Positions 16,929 to 24,280 of a stretch of DNA of 64,000 nucleotides are shown in pieces. The translations under genes and the position numbers were made by a program. The notes beneath the pieces were generated by a model, which was not told where the DNA came from, did no database searches, and saw only the letters and a list, made by a program, of their open reading frames with translations. The stretch comes from Paracoccus haematequi. GTDB taxonomy: Bacteria; Pseudomonadota; Alphaproteobacteria; Rhodobacterales; Rhodobacteraceae. The stretch covers positions 185,094-249,093 of the forward strand of contig CAMCVS010000005.1 in NCBI GenBank assembly GCA_945881965.1. The letters run 5' to 3'. How positions within the stretch are numbered: position 1 is the stretch's first letter; each line of letters starts with the position of its first letter.

Positions 16929-18005
16929 TTATTTGGCGCGTCCCGGCTGGGCGGCGCGGGCAAAGCCTTCGAAGAACGCGGCGAAATCCGGGGTGGCGGT
17001 TTCGGCGGCCAACAGCACCTCTTGCGCGGTATCCGACATGCCGCGCGTGACCACATGGCGCATCCGGCCCCAATCGGCGGACCGCGCGGTGTCACCTTCA
17101 AACATCCGTTCCGACATTTCGCGCAGCGCAGTCGCGCGGCCCTCGGCGGCATGAAAGATCACCTGACCGGCAGGCACTTCGGCCCCAAAGGCCGCCCGCC
17201 CCGCCTGGGCCAAGGCCCAATTGCCAACCAGATATTCGTGGTAATCATCCGCCACCGGGCCCGCATCAGGCCCACGCAAGGCATAAAGCCGCATCTCATC
17301 GGCAATCCACGCCTCCCACAACGAAGGCGGGGTCATCTGCGCCTGCCGCATCGCCAAGCAGACCTCGGCCAGCAGGTCGGCATTCTGATCCAGAAACGCC
17401 AGCGTGCCGGTGAAATGCAGGCTTTGCCGCGCTTCGGCAGGCAGATCGGGCGCGCGGCGGCCATATTCGGACAGGTAGAACACGATATGCGTCAACTCAT
17501 AGGCGGCCTTCTTGTTCGGCATCGCGAAGGTCGCGGTGCGGGCGGTGAACGCGCGCAGCCGGTCATGCAGACCCGTGTCGTGGCGCATGGGATCGCTGCC
17601 CCGCCGCAGCATCAGCCGCTGCGCCTCGGCGCGTTGCAGATCCGACAGCTCGGCCTCGGCCAAGCCCTGCCGCGCGGCCCAATCGACGAGGACCACCGCC
17701 TTGTCACCCGGCATCCCGAGCGATTCCAGATCCAGCGCGATCGACAGCAGGAAACGGTAATATTGCGGAAAGAACCCCATCCGGCGTTCCAGCGCCGCAT
17801 AAAACCCGGCATAGGGGGCCAGCGCCGCCGCAGGCGCACCCAGCCCGGAACATTCTAGAATATTCAGGATTTCGGCGTTTTCCTTCAGCCAGAACACATC
17901 ATCCGGGCCACGGCGATGGTCGGCAAAGGTGGCAATCAGCGCCGCGCGGCGCTGATCTTCGGTCTGGCGCGGGGGCGGGGCGCGAAAGGCGATGATATTC
18001 GACAT
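16929..18005 (-). CDS. 358-aa protein of unknown function, partner of the FSSGS repeat protein
   Basis: Mostly helical soluble protein with no signal peptide or membrane helix. I recognise no characterised enzyme; a Rhodobacterales DUF6902-type label is possible but cannot be verified here. Notable residues: RHDTGLH (His142, His147), the conserved-looking block KKAAYELTHIVFYLSEYGRR (residues 165-184, His173), FLDQNADLLAE (204-214) and DDYHEYLVGNW (253-263, His256). Regularly spaced helices with His and acidic motifs are reminiscent of alpha/alpha-toroid proteins, but this is inference. It starts 26 bases after the repeat-protein stop with a strong GGGGAGGG ribosome site, so the two form an operon. 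Its role may be to modify, bind or export the repeat protein. Confidence 0.85.
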   Translation of the reverse strand: MSNIIAFRAPPPRQTEDQRRAALIATFADHRRGPDDVFWLKENAEILNILECSGLGAPAAALAPYAGFYAALERRMGFFPQYYRFLLSIALDLESLGMPGDKAVVLVDWAARQGLAEAELSDLQRAEAQRLMLRRGSDPMRHDTGLHDRLRAFTARTATFAMPNKKAAYELTHIVFYLSEYGRRAPDLPAEARQSLHFTGTLAFLDQNADLLAEVCLAMRQAQMTPPSLWEAWIADEMRLYALRGPDAGPVADDYHEYLVGNWALAQAGRAAFGAEVPAGQVIFHAAEGRATALREMSERMFEGDTARSADWGRMRHVVTRGMSDTAQEVLLAAETATPDFAAFFEGFARAAQPGRAK

Positions 18006-18031
18006 TGGCGTTTCCCTCCCCCGTTCTGTGC

Positions 18032-18523
18032 TTAGGAACCCGACGAGAATGCGCCGGTGGCGTCGCCCTGCTGCGCTTCCAGCGTAGTGGGGGCCGACCC
18101 CGACGAGAATGCGCCGGTCAGGTCGCCAGCCGTGGCGCGGGGGGCGGAACCCGACGAAAACGCCTCGACCGCGTCACCGGTGATCGCGGCGGAAGCCGTA
18201 TGCACCGACCCCGACGAGAATGCGCCGGTCAGGTCGCCCGCCGTGGCGCGGGGCGCGGAACCCGACGAGAACGCCTCGACCGCGTCACCGGTGACCGCGG
18301 CGGATGCGGTGTGCACCGACCCCGAAGAGAACGCGCCGGTCAGGTCGCCCGCCGTCGCGCGGGGCGCGGAACCCGACGAGAACGCGGCAACGGCATCACC
18401 CAGCAGGGCATCGGTCGTGCGCGGCGCAGAGCCGGACGAGAACATCGCGCAGCCGTCGCCCGAGAACAGGTCGGTGGTGACGTTTGCGCGGACGAGCGGG
18501 GCGGTTTGGCGCAGTGCGGTCAT
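18032..18523 (-). CDS. GD-x(3)-[AM]-FSSGS repeat protein, multi-core-precursor-like
   Basis: 163-residue low-complexity protein. A leader-like N-terminus of about 20 residues (MTALRQTAPLVRANVTTDLF) is followed by eight copies of FSSGS at residues 28, 48, 65, 85, 102, 122, 139 and 159, with spacing alternating exactly 20/17. Each copy follows GD plus four residues, giving GD-x(3)-[AM]-FSSGS. The protein ends exactly at the eighth FSSGS. Linkers are APRATA or VHTASA. There is no signal peptide and only one cysteine (residue 25). It has a clear GGGAG ribosome site before ATG 18523 and is upstream of the 358-aa gene. The regular core/spacer layout resembles multi-core RiPP precursors; structural or binding roles are alternatives. 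Function not known. Confidence 0.8.
   Translation of the reverse strand: MTALRQTAPLVRANVTTDLFSGDGCAMFSSGSAPRTTDALLGDAVAAFSSGSAPRATAGDLTGAFSSGSVHTASAAVTGDAVEAFSSGSAPRATAGDLTGAFSSGSVHTASAAITGDAVEAFSSGSAPRATAGDLTGAFSSGSAPTTLEAQQGDATGAFSSGS
18096..18400 (-). repeat. tandem 111-bp near-identical repeats inside the FSSGS gene
   Basis: The core ccgacgagaa begins at 18100 and 18211, and its variant ccgaagagaa at 18322, each 111 bases apart and embedded in near-identical context. Each unit encodes 37 residues with two FSSGS motifs. Third-position differences between units are few, which indicates recent duplication or gene conversion. Copy number is likely to vary between strains. Confidence 0.85.
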
Positions 18524-18843
18524 TTTAGTCTCCCAGGTGTGTCAGAAGTGACGGTTGCGAATGACCCAAGGATTGCACGTATGGCGTGTGATGCAACAGA
18601 TTGTTTTCATCCTATGCGGTAGCTGGGCGCGCCTGAGGCGCACCAAGGCGTGTAACCCGTTGAAAACACGACCTCGCGCACTCTCCTTCTGATTGCATTT
18701 TTCTGTGGATAAGTTTCGCGCCGCCCGCGCAACAGGGGTTTTCCCGTCAAACCCGCGCCGAATCGCCCCCGCGCAACGCCGCATCGCCCGCTTGTCTCGC
18801 GGCGTGGGGACAGGCATTAAGGCGCCAAACAGGGGACCGCGCC
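18524..18843. other. divergent intergenic region, repeat protein / xth
   Basis: 320 bases without a convincing gene, lying between two divergent starts. It is less GC-rich than its surroundings between 18540 and 18720 and should hold promoters for both sides. A candidate for the minus-strand unit is TTGCAT then TACGTG about 60 bases upstream of ATG 18523. A perfect DnaA-box 9-mer (TGTGGATAA) lies at 18704-18712, single and probably fortuitous. Short frames here have no ribosome site or homology that I recognise. Confidence 0.5.
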
Positions 18844-19650
18844 ATGAAGATTGCCACCTTCAACGTCAACGGCATCAAGGCGCGGCTGGACGCGCTGTGC
18901 GATTGGCTGGACAGCGCGCACCCCGATGTGGCCGTGTTGCAAGAGATCAAGTCCGAAGACGCGCCCTTCCCCCGCGAGATGATCGAAGATCGCGGATACA
19001 TCGTCGAAACCCACGGCCAGAAATCCTTTAACGGCGTTGCGATCCTGTCGAAACTACCGCTGGAGGACATCACGCGCGGCCTGCCCGGTGATGACGGCGA
19101 CACACAGGCGCGCTGGATCGAGGCGACAGTGGTGGGCAAAACCGCCCTGCGTGTTTGCGGGCTGTATCTACCGAATGGCAATCCGGTGGAACTTGACGCG
19201 GATGGCCTGCCGGTTGCAGGCGGCAAATACGCTTATAAACTGGCGTGGATGGCGCGGCAGCGCGCGCGCGCGGCGGACCTGCTGGCGGCTGAAATGCCAT
19301 TCCTGATGGCGGGCGATTACAACATCATCCCGCAGGCCGAGGATGCCAAACGGCCCGATGTCTGGCGCGCGGATGCGCTGTTCCGGCTGGAAAGCCGCGA
19401 TGCCTTTCGCCAACTGGTCAACCTGGGGCTGACGGATGCGTTCCGCGCGCGGGTGCAGGGGCCGGGGCATTATTCGTTCTGGGATTATCAGGCGGGTGCT
19501 TGGAACCGCGATGATGGCATCCGCATCGACCATGTGCTGCTCAGCCCGCAAGCCGCCGATCTGCTGCGCGACGCGGGCATCGACCGCGATATCCGGGGCC
19601 GCGACAAGCCGTCGGATCACGTGCCGGTCTGGGTGGACCTTGACCTGTAA
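18844..19650 (+). CDS. xth: exodeoxyribonuclease III
   Basis: 268-residue AP endonuclease / 3'-5' exonuclease for base-excision repair. EEP-family landmarks: KIATFNVNGIKARLDAL at the start, LQEIKSED near residue 36 (metal-binding Glu), GLYLPNG near 105, MAGDYNIIPQAED near 155 and the C-terminal RIDHVLLSP...DHVPVWVDL with the catalytic Asp-His. The length is standard. It is divergent from the repeat-protein gene. Confidence 0.94.
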   Translation: MKIATFNVNGIKARLDALCDWLDSAHPDVAVLQEIKSEDAPFPREMIEDRGYIVETHGQKSFNGVAILSKLPLEDITRGLPGDDGDTQARWIEATVVGKTALRVCGLYLPNGNPVELDADGLPVAGGKYAYKLAWMARQRARAADLLAAEMPFLMAGDYNIIPQAEDAKRPDVWRADALFRLESRDAFRQLVNLGLTDAFRARVQGPGHYSFWDYQAGAWNRDDGIRIDHVLLSPQAADLLRDAGIDRDIRGRDKPSDHVPVWVDLDL

Positions 19651-19652
19651 CC

Positions 19653-20795
19653 CTAAGTGGTCACGTCGACATCATAGATCCAGTCGAACTGGCCCAGCAT
19701 CCTTGCCGGGGCCAGAGCGTTGCCTATCCGCAGCGCAGTATGGGCAAGCGTCTGCACCAAAGGCGCGCGCAGGTGAAACTTCCACGCATTGCCATTGGCC
19801 GCGGCAATGACGCGTTCCGTGCGCGGTCGCCGCAGCGCCTGATAGCGGTGGACATCATCCCCTTCGGCCAGACAACGCGCCAGCACAAAGGCATCCTCCA
19901 GCGCCAGATTGGCCCCTTGGGCCAGAAACGGCAGCGTAGGATGCGAGGCATCGCCCAGGATGGCGGCGCGGCCCTGCCCCCAGACGCGCGCCACCGGATG
20001 GCGGAACAGGCCCCAAAGGTGCGTCTGGTCCACCCGCGCCAATATCCCGCGTACGGTGCCGCCGAAATCGGCAAAAGCCGCGCGCAAATGGCCGGGATCG
20101 TCGGGATGGTTCCAGCCCTCGGCAGCCCATTGGCGGCGTTCCTGCACCGCGACGATGTTCAGCAACTGGCCACCCCGCAGCGGATAGCAGACCAGATGCC
20201 GCCCCGCGCCCATATGCACCTGTGCCTCTGGACCCTGCCCCGGATTGGGGATCAGCGCGCGCCACGCCACCTGCCCGGTGAAAAACGCCTTGTCCGCACC
20301 GTTCAGCGCCGCGCGCACCCGCGATTGCACCCCGTCCGCGCCGATCAGCAGTCCGGCCTGCAACGTCGCGCCATCGGCCAGTGTCACTTGCGCCGCGGCG
20401 ATATCCACATCTGTCACCCGCGCGCCACAGCGGATCGACACGCCCGCTTCCCGCGCGCCGTCCGCCAGCACGTCGATCAGATCGGCGCGATGCACCAGCA
20501 ACGTGGCGCGATCCGCCCGTCGCGTCAGGTCCATCCTCATGACTTCGCGGCCCCGTTGGTTGTGCAGCACCACGGCGCGGCTTTGCACGGCGCGCGCGCG
20601 CAAGGCGTCGCCCAGACCCAACGCATCCAGCACCCGCAGCCCATTCTGGCTGATCTGCAACCCGGCACCAACCTCGGTGATCGCGGCGGCCTGTTCCAAC
20701 ACCTTGACCCGCGCGCCGCGCAGCGCCAGCGCGCGCGCGACCGACAGCCCCGCGACCCCCGCCCCCAGCACCGTGATGTCTTGACCAATCACCAT
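19653..20795 (-). CDS. FAD-dependent aromatic-type monooxygenase
   Basis: 380-residue flavoprotein of the PHBH/salicylate-hydroxylase/UbiH superfamily. ITVLGAGVAGLSVARAL (GxGxxG) at the N-terminus binds the ADP of FAD; GADGVQSRVR near 160 is the DG motif; GRAAILGDASHPTLPFLAQGANLALEDA near 280 is the GD motif with the substrate-pocket proline. The substrate cannot be read from sequence; 3-hydroxybenzoate/salicylate-type hydroxylases are the closest pattern. ATG 20795 is preferred because the longer frame start (20849) lies beyond the dksA terminator. No pathway partners are adjacent. Confidence 0.85.
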   Translation of the reverse strand: MVIGQDITVLGAGVAGLSVARALALRGARVKVLEQAAAITEVGAGLQISQNGLRVLDALGLGDALRARAVQSRAVVLHNQRGREVMRMDLTRRADRATLLVHRADLIDVLADGAREAGVSIRCGARVTDVDIAAAQVTLADGATLQAGLLIGADGVQSRVRAALNGADKAFFTGQVAWRALIPNPGQGPEAQVHMGAGRHLVCYPLRGGQLLNIVAVQERRQWAAEGWNHPDDPGHLRAAFADFGGTVRGILARVDQTHLWGLFRHPVARVWGQGRAAILGDASHPTLPFLAQGANLALEDAFVLARCLAEGDDVHRYQALRRPRTERVIAAANGNAWKFHLRAPLVQTLAHTALRIGNALAPARMLGQFDWIYDVDVTT

Positions 20796-20812
20796 GCGCC
20801 GTTGGTGCAACG

Positions 20813-20842
20813 AAAAACGCCGGAGCGAAAGCCCCGGCGTCA
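20813..20842 (-). terminator. rho-independent terminator after dksA
   Basis: On the minus strand GCCGGGGC-TTTC-GCTCCGGC forms an eight-pair hairpin followed by GTTTTT. It lies 26 bases past the dksA stop and just before the monooxygenase start. Confidence 0.8.
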
Positions 20843-20867
20843 TGTTCATTCTGCGGGCGCGCGGCGA

Positions 20868-21290
20868 TCAATCGTCGCGGTGAACCTTTTCGCGGCGCTC
20901 GTGGCGCTCTTGCGCTTCCAGCGTCATGGTGGCGATGGGGCGCGCGTCCAGCCGTTTCAGGCTGATCTGTTCGCCCGACGCCTCGCAATAGCCGAACTCG
21001 CCGTTCTCGATCCGGCGCAGCGCCGCGTCGATCTTGGTGACCAGCTTGCGCTGGCGGTCGCGGGTGCGCAATTCCAGCGCGCGATCGGTTTCCTCAGAGG
21101 CGCGGTCGGTCACATCGGGAATGTTGCGGGTGCCGTCCTGCAAGCCTTCGATCGTGTCGCGGCTGTCGGACATCAGATCGTTTTTCCACATGATCAGCTT
21201 GCGGCGGAAATACTCAAGCTGGCGGTCGTTCATGAACGGCTCGTCTTCAGCCGGGCGATAATCATCCGGCAGAAATGTTTCTGCTTTCAT
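20868..21290 (-). CDS. dksA: DksA-type RNA polymerase-binding factor
   Basis: 140-residue transcription factor that works with ppGpp at the RNA polymerase secondary channel. It has the coiled-coil with the D-x2-D-x-A tip motif (DVTDRAS near residue 59) and the C-terminal globular part FGYCEASGEQISLKRLDARPIATMTLEAQERHERRE. The zinc ribbon is reduced to a single cysteine (GYCEASGE...RLDARPIA), the non-canonical C-x2-[ST]-...-R-x2-A type known in Rhodobacter sphaeroides DksA. The length is normal and its own terminator follows. Confidence 0.93.
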   Translation of the reverse strand: MKAETFLPDDYRPAEDEPFMNDRQLEYFRRKLIMWKNDLMSDSRDTIEGLQDGTRNIPDVTDRASEETDRALELRTRDRQRKLVTKIDAALRRIENGEFGYCEASGEQISLKRLDARPIATMTLEAQERHERREKVHRDD

Positions 21291-21480
21291 GGATCGTGCT
21301 CCCCTTGATCGGCACCGGAAAGCGCAAGGTGTTTACACTTTGGCATCCCTTGCGGGGCCGTCTACAGCAACGATATCTTCTTGTCACTACCTCAAAGGAC
21401 AGGTTTGCGCAGTGATTGCACATCGCGGGCCGCGCCGTTAACCTGCCCCGGAACGCATCGCCAAAGGGCTGGAAACGCGC

Positions 21481-22320
21481 ATGAAATTCCAAGGAACCGG
21501 AACTTACGTGGCCACTGCCGATCTGACTGTGGCGGTCAACGCCGCCGTGGCGCTGGAACGCCCGCTGCTGGTCAAGGGCGAACCCGGCACCGGCAAGACC
21601 GAACTGGCGCGCCAGGTGTCGATGGCGCTTGGTCTGCCGATGATCGAATGGAACATAAAATCCACCACCAAGGCGCAACAGGGGCTTTACGAATACGACG
21701 CCGTCTCGCGCCTGCGCGACAGCCAATTGGGCGAGGCCCGCGTGCATGACGTCAGGAATTACATCAAGCAGGGCAAGCTGTGGCAGGCCTTCGCGGCGGA
21801 TGGCAAGGTCGTGCTCTTGATCGACGAAATCGACAAGGCCGACATCGAATTCCCCAATGACCTGTTGCAGGAATTGGACCGGATGGAATTCTTTGTCTAT
21901 GAAACCGGCGAAACGATCCGCGCGCGCCACCGCCCCATCGTCATCATCACGTCCAACAACGAAAAGGAACTGCCCGACGCCTTCCTGCGCCGGTGTTTTT
22001 TTCACTATATCCGCTTTCCCGACCCCGCTACGCTGCGCGCTATCGTCGCCGTGCATCACCCCGGCATCAAAGAGGCGCTGCTGACCACCGCGCTGACGCA
22101 ATTCTACGAAATCCGCGAGACACCGGGGCTGAAGAAAAAGCCTTCGACCTCTGAAGTGCTGGACTGGCTGAAACTGCTGCTGGCCGAGGATCTGACCCCC
22201 GAAGACCTGAAACGCGACGGCGTCAACGCGCTGCCGAGACTGCATGGCGCCCTGCTGAAGAACGAACAGGACGTGCATCTGTTCGAACGGCTGGCCTTTA
22301 TGGCGCGGCGGGGTGGTTAA
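21481..22320 (+). CDS. MoxR-type AAA+ ATPase
   Basis: 279-residue chaperone-like ATPase (COG0714, MoxR/CbbQ/NorQ group). Walker A GEPGTGKTEL at residues 33-42, Walker B VLLIDEIDKAD near 110, sensor region ITSNNEKELPDAFLRRC near 158 with its arginine finger, and a C-terminal lid. MoxR ATPases generally work with vWA proteins to insert metals or remodel complexes; the matching vWA gene is at 24281 on the same strand, separated by a DUF2927 lipoprotein and a small membrane protein. The client is unknown. Confidence 0.92.
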   Translation: MKFQGTGTYVATADLTVAVNAAVALERPLLVKGEPGTGKTELARQVSMALGLPMIEWNIKSTTKAQQGLYEYDAVSRLRDSQLGEARVHDVRNYIKQGKLWQAFAADGKVVLLIDEIDKADIEFPNDLLQELDRMEFFVYETGETIRARHRPIVIITSNNEKELPDAFLRRCFFHYIRFPDPATLRAIVAVHHPGIKEALLTTALTQFYEIRETPGLKKKPSTSEVLDWLKLLLAEDLTPEDLKRDGVNALPRLHGALLKNEQDVHLFERLAFMARRGG

Positions 22321-22715
22321 ACATTACGGCAAAATTAAGGCAAGTTGCGCGCATTTCACCTTTTGGCTGTGGGATACCGGCGGTATGCACCCGGACCATC
22401 AGGCCCAAGACAGTCCCGCAAGCCATTGAAAACATTATCTGCGACTGACCTGCCACAATCGCCCCCGGACCCTGCGCAAACGCCACAAATTTGCCTTAAT
22501 TGCTCCTTAGCCCTGACGACAAGAGGGGCGAAGTTCTCTCGGCAAGAATGACCGAGGCAGATCATGACCGGGACAGTGACCCAGAGCCCGCGCCCCTCGC
22601 GCGGTGTGCAACCTGCGCTGCGCGTGATCACGCGGGGACGCAAGACAGATGGTGTGCGCCTTTCATGCGGTCATCGTGCCTCGTGCAGCGACCAGTCCTT
22701 GCGCGGTATGCAGCC
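22321..22715. other. 395-base gene-free region with an 11-bp inverted repeat
   Basis: Between the MoxR stop and the lipoprotein start. Two AT-rich blocks carry the perfect inverted pair AATTAAGGCAA (22333-22343) and TTGCCTTAATT (22491-22501), with 147 bases between arms. Open frames through the region (for example one into the lipoprotein from 22500) lack homology or a ribosome site. It could hold a promoter or a small RNA; I see no coding support. Confidence 0.5.
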
Positions 22716-24092
22716 ATGAGCCTGCATCGCGCCATCCTGCCCATATGCCTGATGCTGGGGGCCTGTGTGCCGTCGCTGAACACCGAAACCGCGACGCGCG
22801 CCGCGTTCCAGATGGAAAACGCCGCGGCGCTGCCGCCGATGAAGACATTCTCGGCCCCGCGCCCGGTGCGCCCGGTGCAGTCCAATTCCGATATCGCACG
22901 CGATTTTCTGGATCTGGTGTTCAGCATGGAATCAGGCCGCGACCTGCCGGTGCTGACCCGGTTTGAAGGCCCGATCCGCGTGCGTGTCACCGGCCAGCCG
23001 CCCGCGCATCTGGGGCTTGATCTGGGCCGCCTGCTGCACCGGTTGCGGACCGAGGCCGGGATCGACATCGACATGGCCCAAGGCGGGGCCGCGCAGATCA
23101 CCATCCAAGCCATCCCGCGCGCCGAAATCCGCAAGGCATTGCCGCAGGCCGCCTGTTTCGTGGTGCCGAACATCACCGACATCTCGCAATATGCGCTGGC
23201 GCGCCGCACCGCCCGCACCGATTGGGCGCGGCTGGACAGCCGCAGCCAGATCGCCGTGTTCCTGCCGTCGGATGCCGCCCCGCAAGAGGTGCGCGATTGT
23301 CTGCACGAGGAACTGGCACAGGCGCTGGGGCCGCTGAACGACCTCTATCGCCTACCCGACAGCGTCTATAACGACGACAACGTGCATACGATCCTGACCG
23401 GCTATGACATGCTGATCCTGCGCGCGATCTATGCGCCAGAGTTGCAATCCGGCATGACGCGGGCGCAGGTGGCGGACCGGTTGCCGGGGCTGCTCGCGCG
23501 CATGAACCCGGCGGGCCAAAATCAGGCGCCGACCCGGCTGGCCAATACACCCCGCCCCTGGGTCAACGCCGTGCAAAAAGCGCTGGGGCCGGGTGTGACG
23601 CCCATCGAACGCCGCGCCGCCGCCAACGAGGCGATCAGCATCGCCCGCGTGATGGGCTGGCAGGATCACCGGCGCGGGTTCTCGCATTACGCCCTGGGTC
23701 GTTTGCTGCAACCGTCTGATCCCGCCGGGGCCGAGGCGCAATTCCGCGAGGCCGACCGTTATTTCGCCGGTTCGCCCGACATGGCGCTGCACCGGGCCTA
23801 TGTGGCCTCACAGCTTGCGGCCTTTGCCGTGGCGCGCGGTCAGGGGGACGTGGCCCTTGCGCTTGTCGCACCGCATCTGGACGTGGCCGCGCGGCACGAG
23901 AACGCCGCCCTGCTGGCAACCCTGATGCTGTTGCGCGCCGAGGCGCTGGATCTGACCAACCGCGGCGCAGAGGCGCAGTCCGTCCGTATGGACAGTCTGG
24001 GCTGGGCGCGCTACGGGTTCGGGGCGGATTGGGCGGTGCGCGCGAAACAGCGCGAGATATCGCAGCTCAGCCCGCTCAGAGGGAGAAGCTGA
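22716..24092 (+). CDS. DUF2927-type lipoprotein
   Basis: 458-residue predicted lipoprotein: MSLHRAILPICLMLGAC ends in a lipobox with Cys17. The central part contains RTDWARLDSRSQIAVFLP and the HEELAQALGPLND segment near residue 196, typical of DUF2927 proteins and reminiscent of a degenerate metalloprotease motif. The C-terminal third is helical with TPR-like spacing (FSHYALGRLLQPSDPAGAEAQFREADRY). The frame is open 72 codons upstream, but only ATG 22716 gives a signal peptide. It is followed six bases later by a small membrane protein and then the vWA gene. Function unknown. Confidence 0.8.
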   Translation: MSLHRAILPICLMLGACVPSLNTETATRAAFQMENAAALPPMKTFSAPRPVRPVQSNSDIARDFLDLVFSMESGRDLPVLTRFEGPIRVRVTGQPPAHLGLDLGRLLHRLRTEAGIDIDMAQGGAAQITIQAIPRAEIRKALPQAACFVVPNITDISQYALARRTARTDWARLDSRSQIAVFLPSDAAPQEVRDCLHEELAQALGPLNDLYRLPDSVYNDDNVHTILTGYDMLILRAIYAPELQSGMTRAQVADRLPGLLARMNPAGQNQAPTRLANTPRPWVNAVQKALGPGVTPIERRAAANEAISIARVMGWQDHRRGFSHYALGRLLQPSDPAGAEAQFREADRYFAGSPDMALHRAYVASQLAAFAVARGQGDVALALVAPHLDVAARHENAALLATLMLLRAEALDLTNRGAEAQSVRMDSLGWARYGFGADWAVRAKQREISQLSPLRGRS

Positions 24093-24097
24093 GCACA

Positions 24098-24268
24098 ATG
24101 ATCGTTCTGGCCGGAGCCATCACCGGGGCCATCCTTGGCGCCCTGATCGCCTATCGTCGCAAAGGCAGCCGGTGGGATATGGCGCATTACGGCGCGATTT
24201 ATGGCTTGGCGTTCACGCTGTTGGGGCTGTTTGCCACCATCTTCATGCACCGCGCCCTGGTGTTGTGA
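24098..24268 (+). CDS. small two-helix membrane protein
   Basis: 56-residue protein with hydrophobic stretches MIVLAGAITGAILGALIAY and YGAIYGLAFTLLGLFATIF separated by a basic loop (RRKGSRW), so a hairpin in the inner membrane with a charged cytoplasmic or periplasmic turn. It has GGGAG upstream of ATG 24098 and starts six bases after the lipoprotein stop; the vWA gene starts 13 bases after it. Such tight packing supports a real gene. Function unknown. Confidence 0.75.
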   Translation: MIVLAGAITGAILGALIAYRRKGSRWDMAHYGAIYGLAFTLLGLFATIFMHRALVL

Positions 24269-24280
24269 CGGGAGGGGCGC

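Noticed and set aside
18096..18400. 111-bp repeats as a CRISPR array
   Set aside because: Repeats are contiguous, in multiples of three and coding; there are no unique spacers or cas genes.
18005..18622. Plus-strand open frames through the repeat region (including 18057-18551 with DPDENAPV-type repeats)
   Set aside because: They arise because a GC-rich in-frame repeat stays open in several frames. No ribosome site precedes them, and the minus-strand frame has one, a co-directional partner and the exact repeat-terminal stop.
18704..18712. Perfect DnaA box (TGTGGATAA)
   Set aside because: Single copy with no cluster, no AT-rich unwinding element and no dnaA/parAB neighbours; one such 9-mer is expected by chance in 64 kb.
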